Positions 35,484 to 45,900 of a DNA stretch of 64,000 nucleotides are shown here, piece by piece. The position numbers and the translations under genes are program-made. The notes under the pieces are model-generated. The model was not told the DNA's origin. It saw nothing but the letters and a program-made list of their open reading frames with translations, and searched no databases. The stretch lies in contig JAVBWI010000019.1 of assembly GCA_036677445.1 (NCBI GenBank), positions 68,818 to 132,817 of the forward strand, in the 5' to 3' direction. The stretch's first letter is position 1. Each line of letters opens with the position of its first letter. Source of the DNA: JAVBWI01 sp036677445. Its GTDB lineage: Bacteria > Bacillota > Clostridia > Christensenellales > CAG-138.

Positions 35484-36977
35484 ATGGAACTGACCAAGGC
35501 AGCCGAAGCTTGTATTTCGCAGGCGCATATGCAGCGCATGAGCGCGGGTATTCACGAGAATCTGTGCGTTGAGCATGTTTTCTTTGGCCTTCTGGCGATG
35601 GCGCGATACCTGGACCCGCCCTGCAACAAGCCCGAATATGTGGAGGAGGGCAAGGCAGTACGCGCAATACTCGCGCCAAAGGTGCGCAGCATCGAGAGTG
35701 CCTCGTGGCAGCTTAGAAAGGATGCCAGAGATCCGAACTCGGGCTATGTGGACGCCTCCGCTGTCATCGGCCGCGCTGCCGAGATGGCTGAAAACGCGGG
35801 CAGTGATCTGAGCGCGGCGATCCTTGCCAAGGCCGTACTGGAAAGCGCCACGCCTGCCATACTGGCCGTATGCGGGGTGCTCGACCCGGAATGCGCGCGG
35901 GAGGATGCAAAGTATCAGACGGCCAAGCCGGAGAATGCCAAGCCTCGACTTGACCAGGAGCCGCAACAGCAGCCCGAGCAGAAGCCCAAGGAGGACAATG
36001 GCCCCATCGCCTCCCAGCTTGGCGCGCTGCTGGCGCTGCTGGCAGCGGTGGAAGACGAACAACACAACACCCTCAAGCAGGGTGCAAACAGGCAGAAGGG
36101 GCCTAAAATCAAGCGGCGTACCAAGCTCGGTCTCTTTACCTATCGTGGCGGCATGGTCGCGGCATTCCTGCAGTATTTCCTGTTCGGTATCCTCATTCCA
36201 TTTGCCGTGCTGTTTGCTCTGGAATATTTCACAGGGGCAGTAACCGCAGCAGCCACGCCTTTCGCAGGATTTTTAGTGAACGCCTTCATCGTGCTGTGGA
36301 TGTTCTACCTTGCAAGAGGCGCGAACAAGCTGATGGGGCTGATTGGCAAGGCGTTCGGGCATTTTCTGGATCTTGTATCGAACTGCTTGCTGCTGCTGGC
36401 CCTTTCTGAAGCCGCGAAGCTTGCGTATATGCTCCCCGGAACGCCCGTATGGATGCGCATTGTGGTATGCGTGGGTTCGCTACTGATCTTGCTGATCGGC
36501 GCGGCGCTCTATCGTCACCTGACGGATCAGGGCGACGTCACCAAAACGAAGATCATGTTCCAAAACGTGGAGGGTACGCCCAGCATGATCTTTTTCCGCT
36601 TCCTGACAAAGGAATTATTATTCCCTCTCGCCGTGTTCAGCGTGTTTTGGATATTCCGCATCGCCTTGCCGCCGTGGGCTGAGAAGGTTTTCTATATATA
36701 CGCTTTCTTCTGGGTATGGAACGTAATCATGACTATGTGGAACTGTTGGGCACTCAGGTACAAAAGCTCCCACAGACGCCATCGCGGGCAGATTCTGGTA
36801 CGGTTTTTAGGCTCGCAGCACATTTTTCTGCTGCTGCCGGGGCTCGCGCTGTATCTCCACTGGCTCTTTCAATGGTTCCCCATGCGCACGTGGGTGATCG
36901 TGCTGTACGGTATCTACGGGCTGTTTTGGTTGATTATGAGCATTGCGAATCTCAAGCAGATCAAGGAGGATTGCTGA
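35484..36977 (+). CDS. Clp-N-like polytopic membrane protein
   Basis: A 497-residue protein with an unusual domain pair. Residues 1-140 look like a divergent Clp N-domain (AHMQRMSAGIHENLCVEHVFFGLLAM), the substrate and adaptor-binding module of ClpA/B/C. A Gln/Pro/Glu-rich linker (150-170) and then about eight transmembrane helices (225-490) follow. A membrane-bound Clp-N module could recruit substrates or adaptors to the membrane. A related N-terminal domain starts the Clp-FtsH protein encoded 13 kb downstream. A GGAGAAAG site lies before the ATG. Confidence 0.65.
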   Translation: MELTKAAEACISQAHMQRMSAGIHENLCVEHVFFGLLAMARYLDPPCNKPEYVEEGKAVRAILAPKVRSIESASWQLRKDARDPNSGYVDASAVIGRAAEMAENAGSDLSAAILAKAVLESATPAILAVCGVLDPECAREDAKYQTAKPENAKPRLDQEPQQQPEQKPKEDNGPIASQLGALLALLAAVEDEQHNTLKQGANRQKGPKIKRRTKLGLFTYRGGMVAAFLQYFLFGILIPFAVLFALEYFTGAVTAAATPFAGFLVNAFIVLWMFYLARGANKLMGLIGKAFGHFLDLVSNCLLLLALSEAAKLAYMLPGTPVWMRIVVCVGSLLILLIGAALYRHLTDQGDVTKTKIMFQNVEGTPSMIFFRFLTKELLFPLAVFSVFWIFRIALPPWAEKVFYIYAFFWVWNVIMTMWNCWALRYKSSHRRHRGQILVRFLGSQHIFLLLPGLALYLHWLFQWFPMRTWVIVLYGIYGLFWLIMSIANLKQIKEDC

Positions 36978-37115
36978 TTAATGGAAAGATCGAGCCACGG
37001 CAACAGCTAACCCGCAGAATGCTTTATCCCGCAAAAGGAAGTTGAGTAGAACCGTCGATAAACCTATATTTGGCTTATGCAAGTAAATCAAGCAATTGGA
37101 AAAGGGGTTCTTTCA

Positions 37116-38639
37116 ATGAAAAAGACACTTTGCGCATTACTAGCCACCTTACTGGTCATCGGAATGGCGGCGTGCGCCGTACCCGCGGAACCGACACCTG
37201 CCCCCCCGGAAGTGTCTAAGCCAGTTGTGTTTGCCGACCCTGTGCTGGAGGCGATAGTGCGCGCAACGATGGGTAAGCCGGAGGGCAGCATCACGGTGGC
37301 GGAGGCCGAGGCGGTGACGAGGCTGAACCTGAGTATTGAATGGCAGCGGTACATTTCCGAAGAGACGTCGATCAAGGATATCAACGGGCTGGAATACTTC
37401 ACAAACCTTGAAAGCCTCGACCTATCCTTTCACGCGATCACCGACATCACGCCGCTGGCGGGGCTCAAAAAGCTCACCTTGCTATCGCTGGGCGGCAACC
37501 CGGTCGCCGATATCGCGCCGCTTGCCGGGCTGACGAATCTGAAAGTGCTGACGCTGTCCGGTTGCGCGGCGCAGGACTATAGTGCGCTTGCAAAGCTGAC
37601 TAGCCTGGAACTTCTCATGCTGGACAATTCGGCGGTCACAGATGTGTCGCCGCTGGCCTCACTGACGGGCTTGAAACAGTTGTACCTGGCAGGCTGCCCG
37701 GTCGATTATTCTCCGCTGGCGGATATCTACCCGAACCTTGAAAAAAAGGATTTCATCATGGCATCCACGCTTGAGGAGCTTGGGTTTATGATGGACGATG
37801 GCGGCAAACAGGCGATCTATGAAGGCGAGAGGGCGTCCGTGCGTATCAACCACATCGAATGGGGCGCTCCTCCGGAGGATTGGTTTAAAAACTGCGTCCG
37901 AACGGTTTTCACGCAGAATGACTATAAGATTGACATCGGGTATTACCCGAATATCGACGCCTACGTGATGATGGCAAATAAAGACGGCAATCTGGCGATG
38001 AACTATGTGTATGACCACGCCGAAGACAGCTTTTCCTTTGGCCTGGGGGATCGCGAGAGCTCGGAGCAGGCCGTGCGCGCGATGTTACCCAACGCTGCCG
38101 CCGAAGACGCCTTGCTTGCACCCATACTCGTCTTCAACGACACGATCAGGACGACCTTCAGCATGACCGCCGACGCGCTGTACGCGCTGCCGTTTGAACC
38201 GCCGACGCTCAAGAGCCTGGGCTTTGTCCAGGACCAGGAAGGCAACGCAGCTTACGCGTATCACGAGCATGAGCCGCACGATATGCACGTATCCATATAC
38301 GGGCCGGAATGGGGAGAGAGCCCTGACGGCCGTAGTATTGAGTTTTACGACGATGATCTGAACGGCTACAGCCTGCTGATCCTGTACTTCGCCGACGAGA
38401 GCAGCTACCACGTCGCTTTGTTTAAGGACGGTGCAGATTGCTCCTTTGGCATCAACGCCGCCACGAATGAATATGGCCCGGAATACCCCGACCCGGATAC
38501 CCTGCAGCAGATGTTCAACGCCGCATTTGGAACGCAACGAAAAGAATTCTACGATAAGCCACTGGCCTATTTTGAGCAGGTGGTTCAGGATCGCTTCGGC
38601 ATGAGCATCGACAAGCTTTATGCGCTGCCGATCAGATAA
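37116..38639 (+). CDS. Leucine-rich-repeat lipoprotein
   Basis: A 507-residue protein with a lipobox near residue 20 (VIGMAAC). An N-terminal cap (VFADPVLEAIVRATMGKPEG) precedes about five SDS22-like leucine-rich repeats (about 90-200; LESLDLSFHAITDITPLAGL), as in internalins. The large C-terminal region (about 220-505) carries two DUF-like repeats (EELGFMMDDGGKQAIYEGE and KSLGFVQDQEGNAAYAYHE) that look alike, so it may be a duplicated domain. It probably binds ligands or proteins at the cell surface. An upstream ATG at 37077 lacks support. Confidence 0.8.
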   Translation: MKKTLCALLATLLVIGMAACAVPAEPTPAPPEVSKPVVFADPVLEAIVRATMGKPEGSITVAEAEAVTRLNLSIEWQRYISEETSIKDINGLEYFTNLESLDLSFHAITDITPLAGLKKLTLLSLGGNPVADIAPLAGLTNLKVLTLSGCAAQDYSALAKLTSLELLMLDNSAVTDVSPLASLTGLKQLYLAGCPVDYSPLADIYPNLEKKDFIMASTLEELGFMMDDGGKQAIYEGERASVRINHIEWGAPPEDWFKNCVRTVFTQNDYKIDIGYYPNIDAYVMMANKDGNLAMNYVYDHAEDSFSFGLGDRESSEQAVRAMLPNAAAEDALLAPILVFNDTIRTTFSMTADALYALPFEPPTLKSLGFVQDQEGNAAYAYHEHEPHDMHVSIYGPEWGESPDGRSIEFYDDDLNGYSLLILYFADESSYHVALFKDGADCSFGINAATNEYGPEYPDPDTLQQMFNAAFGTQRKEFYDKPLAYFEQVVQDRFGMSIDKLYALPIR

Positions 38640-38714
38640 CAAATAACCCTCATCGATGTTTGCGTACCTGCGGATGCTGGCCGCGCACCCGCTCCTAGTT
38701 TCATTACTATTTGA

Positions 38715-38733
38715 GCCGCCGGCGGCCGGCGGC
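38715..38733. promoter_or_regulatory. GC hairpin 16 nt before the FHA-kinase start
   Basis: GCCGCCGGC and its exact complement flank a single G. It covers the region where a ribosome binding site should be, and no AGGAGG is seen. Translation initiation is likely to be inefficient or regulated. Confidence 0.5.
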
Positions 38734-38749
38734 GGAATGGACGGTTGAC

Positions 38750-40660
38750 ATGGCAGGCAAGATCATTTTCGAGGTCACGCGCGGCGCGCTGGCCGGGCAA
38801 ACGTTTGAATACGGCGAGAAAACTCGCATCTTTATTGGCCGGCAGGAGGATTGCGGCATCGTGGTGCCCGAAAACACCGTATCCCGCTATCACTGTGTGC
38901 TGGAGATAACGCCTCCTGAGGTCAAATTGCAGGATTTCGGCAGCCTGAACGGCACCTTCCTCAACGGCAAAAAGATCGGTCAACGGGATCGGGAGCAATC
39001 CTGGGAGGATGCCAAGGACGAAGCGCGTGAGGAATTTACCCTGCACAGCGGCGACGTACTGGGCCTTGGCAGCAGATGCGAACTCCGCTGCGTGATCGAG
39101 GGCGCACAGGCCTGCGCCGCTTGCGGCGCGACGCTGCCTGAGGGCATATCCGGAAGCGCGACCGTTCCCGAGGGAGAGGAGCGTGCGCCCATGCACTACA
39201 ACGCCGATGGAAAGCGCATCTGTGAAGATTGCTGGCTGATCGCTGAAAAAGAGCGGCTGGAAAAGCGCATTGCAGAAAAGAAGGCCAAAGAAGCGGCCGA
39301 AAGAAGAGCCGCCGAAGAGGCTCGCATTGCAGCTGAAAAGGCGGAACAGGAGCGCAAAGAGGCCGAGCGCAAGCAAAAAGAAGCGCAGGAGAAAAAGCGC
39401 GAGGAGGACGCGGCGAAGGCGAAAGCCGAGGCCGAGCGGATCGCAAAGGAGAAGGCTGAAAAAGAACGCAGGGAAAAAGAAGCGCAGGCCGCCGCCCAAA
39501 AAGCCGAAGCCGAGCGTAAGGAGGCCGAGCGATTAGCCCGCGAGATGGCCGCGAAGCTTGCCGCAAAGCCAAAGGCAGAGCAAAAAAAGTGCGGCGGCTG
39601 CGGGAAGCCCTTTACCCCCAAGGCGCCGGATAACAACCTTTGCTCCGAATGCCTTGCCGACCGCGCCAAGGTACTCGACGGCATCCTCAGAGCCATGCTG
39701 GGCGGCGCGCAGGCGGCAAAGCCCGAGGAGAAGCCCGTGGGCCCTTCGCCCGTGAAGGGCTATCAGAAGGTAAAATTGCTTGGCAAAGGCGGCATGGGCG
39801 AGGTCTGGAAGGTGCGCGATGAGGACACCGGCAAGCATTACGCGCTAAAGACCATGCTGCCCGCGGTCAAGACGGATGAAAACGCGGTCAAGCTGTTTTT
39901 ACGCGAGGCGAGCGTAGCACAGGCGCTCAGGCATAAAAACGTGGTCTCCACCTACCAATCCGGCAGCGCCAACGGCGTGTTCTATATCCTGATGGATCTG
40001 TGCGAGGGCGGCAGCGTGGACGGCCTTATGGAGAAGAAAGGCGGCAGGCTTTCCCTGGAGCAGGCCACTTGGATCACCCTGCAAATACTCTCCGGGCTGG
40101 ATTATGTGCATAATGTGGATCTCACGGCGGAGATCAAGAAGGGGATTTTCAAGGGAACGATAGACGCACATGGGGTGGTGCATCGTGATTTCAAGCCCGG
40201 GAACATCTTCCTTTCAGACCACTCGGACATGCCCGTGGCCATGGTGGCGGATTTTGGCATGGCCAAGGCGTTCGACGCGGCAGGGCTTTCAAAAATCACA
40301 AAAACCGGTACGGTCATGGGAACACCGGTATTCATGCCGCGCCAGCAGGCCATCGACTTCAAGTACGCCAAACCGGAGGTGGACGTGTGGGCCGCCGCCG
40401 CAAGCTATTACAACATGCTTACGGGTACCTTCCCGAAGAACTTTCGCCCCGGCAAGAACGTTTGGCAGATCATCGTCAGCGAGCCCGCCGTTCCTATCCG
40501 CGACAGGAACACGGCCATCTCCCAGCAGCTTGCGGCGGTCATCGACAAAGCGCTCAGAGAGCAGCCTGAAATCGGATATAAGAGTGCGGCGGCTTTCAGG
40601 AAGGATATCATAGCGGCCTTGCCAAGCAATGTGAAAAACGCGGTCAAGGGGGTCCTTTGA
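38750..40660 (+). CDS. FHA / zinc-ribbon / Ser-Thr protein kinase
   Basis: A 636-residue signalling protein. An FHA phosphothreonine-binding domain lies at about 5-95 (IFIGRQEDCGIVVPENTVSRYHC, GSLNGTFLNG). Two cysteine knuckles follow (CAACG/CEDC about 121-160, CGGCG/CSEC about 280-300), separated by a long Glu/Ala/Lys coiled coil. The C-terminal kinase has GKGGMGEVWK (about 344), HRDFKPGN (about 478) and DFGMAK (about 501). The activation segment has VFMPRQQ instead of a normal APE. It overlaps the phosphatase start as TGATG, so kinase and phosphatase are co-translated. A long alternative TTG start at 38711 sits inside the GC hairpin region. Confidence 0.85.
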   Translation: MAGKIIFEVTRGALAGQTFEYGEKTRIFIGRQEDCGIVVPENTVSRYHCVLEITPPEVKLQDFGSLNGTFLNGKKIGQRDREQSWEDAKDEAREEFTLHSGDVLGLGSRCELRCVIEGAQACAACGATLPEGISGSATVPEGEERAPMHYNADGKRICEDCWLIAEKERLEKRIAEKKAKEAAERRAAEEARIAAEKAEQERKEAERKQKEAQEKKREEDAAKAKAEAERIAKEKAEKERREKEAQAAAQKAEAERKEAERLAREMAAKLAAKPKAEQKKCGGCGKPFTPKAPDNNLCSECLADRAKVLDGILRAMLGGAQAAKPEEKPVGPSPVKGYQKVKLLGKGGMGEVWKVRDEDTGKHYALKTMLPAVKTDENAVKLFLREASVAQALRHKNVVSTYQSGSANGVFYILMDLCEGGSVDGLMEKKGGRLSLEQATWITLQILSGLDYVHNVDLTAEIKKGIFKGTIDAHGVVHRDFKPGNIFLSDHSDMPVAMVADFGMAKAFDAAGLSKITKTGTVMGTPVFMPRQQAIDFKYAKPEVDVWAAAASYYNMLTGTFPKNFRPGKNVWQIIVSEPAVPIRDRNTAISQQLAAVIDKALREQPEIGYKSAAAFRKDIIAALPSNVKNAVKGVL

Positions 40661-41436
40661 TGAAGAATACGAAGCTTGAACAGTTTGATTATGCTTTTCG
40701 CGCCGCAGGGCTTAAGGATATCGGGCGGCTGCGCGATAGCAATCAGGACGAGGTGGTGTTCTGCCCCGAGATCGGCTTTTTCGCCGTGTCCGACGGTATG
40801 GGGGGGCTTTCGGGCGGTGCGCTTGCGTCGGAATTTGTGGGTAAATCCATGCCGGAGCTGATGCGCATCGGCACAAACGAGTTTTCAGAGCATAAAAGCA
40901 TCGAAGAGGCCGCCAAGGCGTTCCGCGATACCGTGCGCATGATGAGCGACAACCTTTTTGAAGCGGGCAATGCTGAAAAGCGCTTTACCTACGGCGCGAC
41001 TTTTTCGGGCGTATGGCTTCTTGGGAATAAAGCCATCTTTGTCAATTTGGGTGACAGCCGGGGCTACCTGCTTTCACACTTCAAAAAGCGGCCGATCCAA
41101 ATCACGGAGGATCAGAACATCGCCGGCATCCTTGTCAAGCAGGGTGAACTGACGCGCGAAGCTGCAAAAATTCACCCGGCAAGCTCCCGCCTCACTGCCT
41201 TTGTGGGCATGAAGCCCCCCGCCGAACCGGAGGCTTTTATCGCGGAGGTGCATCCCGGCGACCGCATCCTTTTGTGCAGCGACGGCCTTTACGGTATGGT
41301 GGAGGAAAGGGAGCTTGCTCAACTGATGCGCGGAAGCCGCAGCCCGGAACGGGTATGCGTGCGACTGATTGAACGAGCCAACGAAAACGGCGGGAGGGAC
41401 AACATCTCGGCGGCGTATATCCAGATAATGGCATAG
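40660..41436 (+). CDS. PP2C-family protein phosphatase
   Basis: A 258-residue PP2C-type Ser/Thr phosphatase with metal-binding and conserved motifs in order: RDSNQDE (about 24-30), AVSDGMGGLSGG (about 43), NLGDSRGYLL (about 128), LLCSDGLYGMVE (about 205) and GGRDNIS (about 245). All usual Asp ligands are present. It reverses Ser/Thr phosphorylation by the adjacent kinases. Start and stop codons of kinase and phosphatase overlap, the typical bacterial PknB/PrpC pairing. Confidence 0.9.
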   Translation: MKNTKLEQFDYAFRAAGLKDIGRLRDSNQDEVVFCPEIGFFAVSDGMGGLSGGALASEFVGKSMPELMRIGTNEFSEHKSIEEAAKAFRDTVRMMSDNLFEAGNAEKRFTYGATFSGVWLLGNKAIFVNLGDSRGYLLSHFKKRPIQITEDQNIAGILVKQGELTREAAKIHPASSRLTAFVGMKPPAEPEAFIAEVHPGDRILLCSDGLYGMVEERELAQLMRGSRSPERVCVRLIERANENGGRDNISAAYIQIMA

Positions 41437-41447
41437 GAGATCGTTTT

Positions 41448-42911
41448 ATGGGACTGCCGGATCAATATATACACGGTGCCTACGAATGGATGAGGCATAT
41501 TCACAGCAAATCTGTTGTGAACTTCTTTGCTCTCTATGGTTCGACGCCGCAATTTCGTTTCAGCGCAATATCCTGCGCTCCGGACAATGCGGTATTGAAA
41601 CGCATCGTGCTGGAAGAGAGGGAAAACGGCGCCGCCGTGCGAATCTTTCAAAAAATACGTTATCACGACGCGCCGACATTGCGCAAGCTCAGCCGCTATA
41701 CATGGAATCCACGGCTGCGGCAGTTGGCTCTCAACAAACTTGAGCATACGACGGACGCAAAGCCCGCTCCTCCTGAAAACCAGTACATCCTTCCCACAAA
41801 AGAAGGCGTTTCTTTTGCCGGATATCTGGCTAAATGCAACGCTGAAAAACGTCGATATGATTCGAAAACGTGGGAATTAATCGACTGTTTGCTCTATGCC
41901 GGGGCGAATGAGCAGAAACTTTTGTACGATTTTGCCCGCGGCCGCAAATTTGCCCCTAAATACTACGACGGAACAGACGCGTCGCCGTATGCGTGGCTGC
42001 ACGTTATGGCCGCATGTAATCAAAGCCTCACCGACCCGGCGTTGCTTAAAAATCTGACCCTGCTTGGAGGCCCGGTGGGTCTTGCGGCTTACGCCCGCGG
42101 GGCGGACATATTGGACGCGAATGAGATATTGCTGCTTACAGAGGACGAGAGCATCGCGCTGGCCACGGTCGAGCGGGCGAACGATCAACGGGCGCTTCGC
42201 GCATTTGCCGACGACACGACGAAGCCCTATGCCGCCAGAATGAAGGCATACGCTAAGTTAGGCGACAGGGAAAACCTGCACCGCTGCGTATCCAAGCCCC
42301 CCAAATATCATCGGTCAACCTGGAAGTACGGCTATGACATGGACAGCAGCAATTACGCCGTAATCCGCGCTTGTACGGACAAAACGACATTAATAAGCCT
42401 TTACGGCACGGGGCCCAACGACCTCGTGGCGCGCTGGTTCGTTCGTATTGCCTCCGCCGAGGAGGACAGGCAGCGCCTTACACTCCCAAAGCGCGGCAGG
42501 GTACCTGAGGAATACCGCGGCGGGATTCCGGCGGAGGATATGGCTCGGTGCGAAGCCGTATGCCGCTCGCTTGACAGCAAGGAGATTACAAGCGCCCTAT
42601 CCGCTATGGCATCGCGCAGGGATATGCTGTTTGTTTGTGCGGTGGAGGGCATGGCGTTTTGCCGCGGTCGCGCCGCGCGTATGCTTAGCTCGCTGCCGGA
42701 TGCACAAGAAGAGCTTCGCTATATCGCGCTCAACGAAGACAATCCCCACGTCGTACGCCGGGCGATAGACGGCATTGGAGACGTGGATGTGCTGCCCGGA
42801 ATCCTTGCACGTGATCTCGATCAGAATACCAGCAATAAGGCGGTACGCAGGCTTGGCAAGCTGAAAGGCATGCGGGCGAAACGCGCGGAAAGGGCGAAAA
42901 AACTCGTGTAA
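41448..42911 (+). CDS. HEAT/ARM-like repeat protein
   Basis: A 487-residue protein of mainly short helical pairs with degenerate leucine-rich-variant/HEAT-like repeats (KLSRYTWNPRLRQLALNKL, LGGPVGLAAYARGADILD, LRYIALNEDNPHVVRRAIDGI). AGGAG precedes the start 11 nt after the phosphatase. Its tail is basic. It probably acts as a scaffold in the kinase pathway. Two similar proteins lie downstream (53536, 54834), so the family has expanded in this cluster. No enzymatic motif is seen. Confidence 0.65.
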   Translation: MGLPDQYIHGAYEWMRHIHSKSVVNFFALYGSTPQFRFSAISCAPDNAVLKRIVLEERENGAAVRIFQKIRYHDAPTLRKLSRYTWNPRLRQLALNKLEHTTDAKPAPPENQYILPTKEGVSFAGYLAKCNAEKRRYDSKTWELIDCLLYAGANEQKLLYDFARGRKFAPKYYDGTDASPYAWLHVMAACNQSLTDPALLKNLTLLGGPVGLAAYARGADILDANEILLLTEDESIALATVERANDQRALRAFADDTTKPYAARMKAYAKLGDRENLHRCVSKPPKYHRSTWKYGYDMDSSNYAVIRACTDKTTLISLYGTGPNDLVARWFVRIASAEEDRQRLTLPKRGRVPEEYRGGIPAEDMARCEAVCRSLDSKEITSALSAMASRRDMLFVCAVEGMAFCRGRAARMLSSLPDAQEELRYIALNEDNPHVVRRAIDGIGDVDVLPGILARDLDQNTSNKAVRRLGKLKGMRAKRAERAKKLV

Positions 42912-42964
42912 GATACGGCGTTGCAATGATACCCATAGTTGGATGAATCCAAGGAGGTTTCCCC

Positions 42965-45900
42965 ATGGCAGACAACGATAAAACCGTATTCGACCCCGGC
43001 GCTACAGTACCGGAGGGCGGCAAGACCGTTTTTGAAGGCAATGCAACCATAATGGACGACAGCACAACCATGATGGAGGCCGCGCTTTCCGACGCGGCAG
43101 GGCAAGCAGGCCCGACTGTCTCCAACTCCGCCATCCAAAAGGGCAAAACCATACTCGATACCTACCGCGTGGAGTCCGACGCTATCGAGGGCGGTATGGG
43201 TAGCGTGTGGCAGGTACGCCATACGGGCTGGAATGTGGATCTTGCCATGAAACGTCCCCAGCCGAAATGCTTCTCCACCGAGAAAAGCAAGGCCGACTTC
43301 ATTCATGAGTGCGAGGCATGGATCAATCTCGGCCTGCACCCGAACATTGTATCCTGCTACTACGTCCGCGAGATCAGCGGCACGCCGACCATCTTCTCCG
43401 AATGGATGGAAGGCGGTAGCTTGGAAAGTGCCATTAGGAAGGGAACGCTTTATGAGGGCACAGAAGCGGCGCGGCGGGAGCGCCTGCTCGACATTACCAT
43501 CCAATTTGCGCGCGGGCTCCATTACGCGCACGAGGCAGGGTTGATCCATCAGGATGTGAAGCCGGATAACGTGCTGCTCACAAAAGAGGGCGAGGCTAAG
43601 GTTGCTGACTTCGGCCTTGCCAAGGCTCGTGCGGTGCTGACGGTACTGGAAGGCTACTCGACCATGAACGAAGCTGCCGATAGCGGCAAAACCATACTCT
43701 CTCCATCCGGCGGCTACACCCCTGCCTACTGCTCCATGGAGCAGATGGATGGGCGGGAACTGACGCGCAGAACGGACATTTATTCTTGGGCAGTATCAGT
43801 GATGGAGATGTACATTGGATCCCGCCTCTGGGCAAATGGTGTGGTGGCGGGATTGAGTTGCCGCGACTATTTTGAGCAGACCCGCGTTTCCATGCCGAAG
43901 GCGCTCAAGGAACTGCTGGCACAGTGTCTAGAAGGCGAGCCTGAAAACCGTCCCCATGATTTTGCGGAAGTTGAAAGAAAACTGCACGGGATATACCAAA
44001 CGGAAACCGGCAGCGGCTATCCCCGCCCCGAGCCCAAGGCGGCGACGGATACGGCGGATTCCCTTAACAATCGCGCTCTTTCCATGCTTGACCTTAGCAA
44101 AAGCGGCGAGGCGGAAATGGCTTGGGAAAAGGCACTGGAAACGGCGCCAAACCACCTTGATTCACTCTATAACCAAGGGCTGTACCTGTGGCGGCTTGGG
44201 AAAATTACGGATACTGCGCTTGCCTTGCGGCTTAAGGCGGCACCGGAAAACGGCCATAGCCTCTATTTGAGCGCACTTATCGATATGGAGCGCGGTGACA
44301 CGCAAGGGGCAGAAGGAAAGCTCGCGCGCGCGCTTGCGTTTGACGGCGATGAGCGTATCGAGACGCTGCTGTGTTCGCTTCGGGGCGCGCCGCCGCTGGT
44401 TCAAACGGTAAAGGGCGCAAAGGGAAGCTGTGTTGCGATTAATACACTCGCAAATACGCTCATCGTTTATGAAAAGGACAAGCGCGGCTTCTCACTGTAC
44501 GATTTTGACACGGGCACATACAAAGGTTTCATCTCCGGGGAGGATGCGAAGACCGGCCTTGCGCTGGCAGGCGCGAGGCACGGCAGCGCGTTTTGGTCCT
44601 CCGGCAAGGATGCGCTGGTGCGCTACAGTCTGTCGGAGAGCTGCCCCACGGACTTTTTTGAAAACCCGAACGATGATATGCCTGTCTGGACATTTGCCTT
44701 AAACGAAGAGGAAACGAAGGCGCTCGGCCTTGTGCGCAGAAACAAATCGGCGGCGGATTTTGAGGTCCCGCATGCGGTGATGTGGAACATCGAGCGTGAC
44801 AAGATCGAGTTCGACATAAGCTGTCTGCTCAACGGCAAAGTGTTTTTGAGCCCCAACGCGGAGTTTTTTGCCGCCGTGAGCGCGGAAAAGAAATTCCCTG
44901 TGGCCGAAGTGTGGAGCTCGAGTAAGCGTGAAAAGATACTCGAGTTAAAAGGGCATACCGAGCGCATCACGGGTTTCGACGTCAACAAAGACTTTACGCA
45001 TGCCCTCACGATAAGTAAGGACGGTACGCTGAAACTCTGGAGTGTTACGAGCGGCGAATGTTTGAAAACCCTTCCTCTCAGCGACGTAACGGGAAATGAG
45101 GACGTCCGTTTTCTTCCCGGATGTCGCCGCGCGCTTATCACCAACTGCGGCGACCAATCCCTCATGCGGGTGATCGATCTGAAAACCGACAGGGTACGTT
45201 GTTCCCTCGGAAGCCTTGAGGAAAAGAATTCGCCGCAGGTATGTATCAGCTTGCACGAAACGGAAGAACGCTTTGCTGTTGCGCGTGACAACGGCGATGT
45301 GCAGCTATGGCGGATACCCACCCACATGAAGGAGGCGGAATGGTCGCTTTGCACGGTGGTGAAAACCTCAGCGCGGCTCGCGTTGGAGCACGAGTTTGAA
45401 ACCTCTGTCGTCGCAGCTGAACTGGCGCTTTCCGAGTTTGATATCGCGCGGGCTCTTAGCGCTGTAAGAAAGGCGCGCGGTGTGAGCGGGTTTGAGAACC
45501 ATCCACGCTGTATGCGCCTGCTTTATGAGGCAAGCAAATTCTGCCGTATCAAGGGGCTCAAAAACTGTTGGAAAGAGAAGGCTCTGGAAGGGGGTCACTA
45601 TAGCCCTGTGCGCCTTTGCACCCTCAGCCCGGACGACCGCTTTGCCCTATCCGCCTGCGGGGAGAGCACGGACCGGCAGCTTTTATTATGGGACAGCGCA
45701 ACAGGCGAATGGCTTTGGCAGGTCTACAATCCGCTCCGCTGCTTTGCGGCCGATTTCAGTCCCGACGGCAAATCCCTCTTGGCACAGTCGCAAAAAACGC
45801 TGATACGTTTTGAACTTATCGAGAGGAGCTATGTGCGGCCTGATGAGAAGGATGGGCGCAGCGTTTATGCCGACATCCGCGAGAAATATGAAACGGGCGC

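Noticed and set aside
38618..39499. Long minus-strand frame opposite the FHA-kinase gene
   Set aside because: It mirrors the Glu/Ala/Lys coiled-coil codons of the plus strand, giving a Leu/Phe/Arg-rich shadow with no ribosome binding site.
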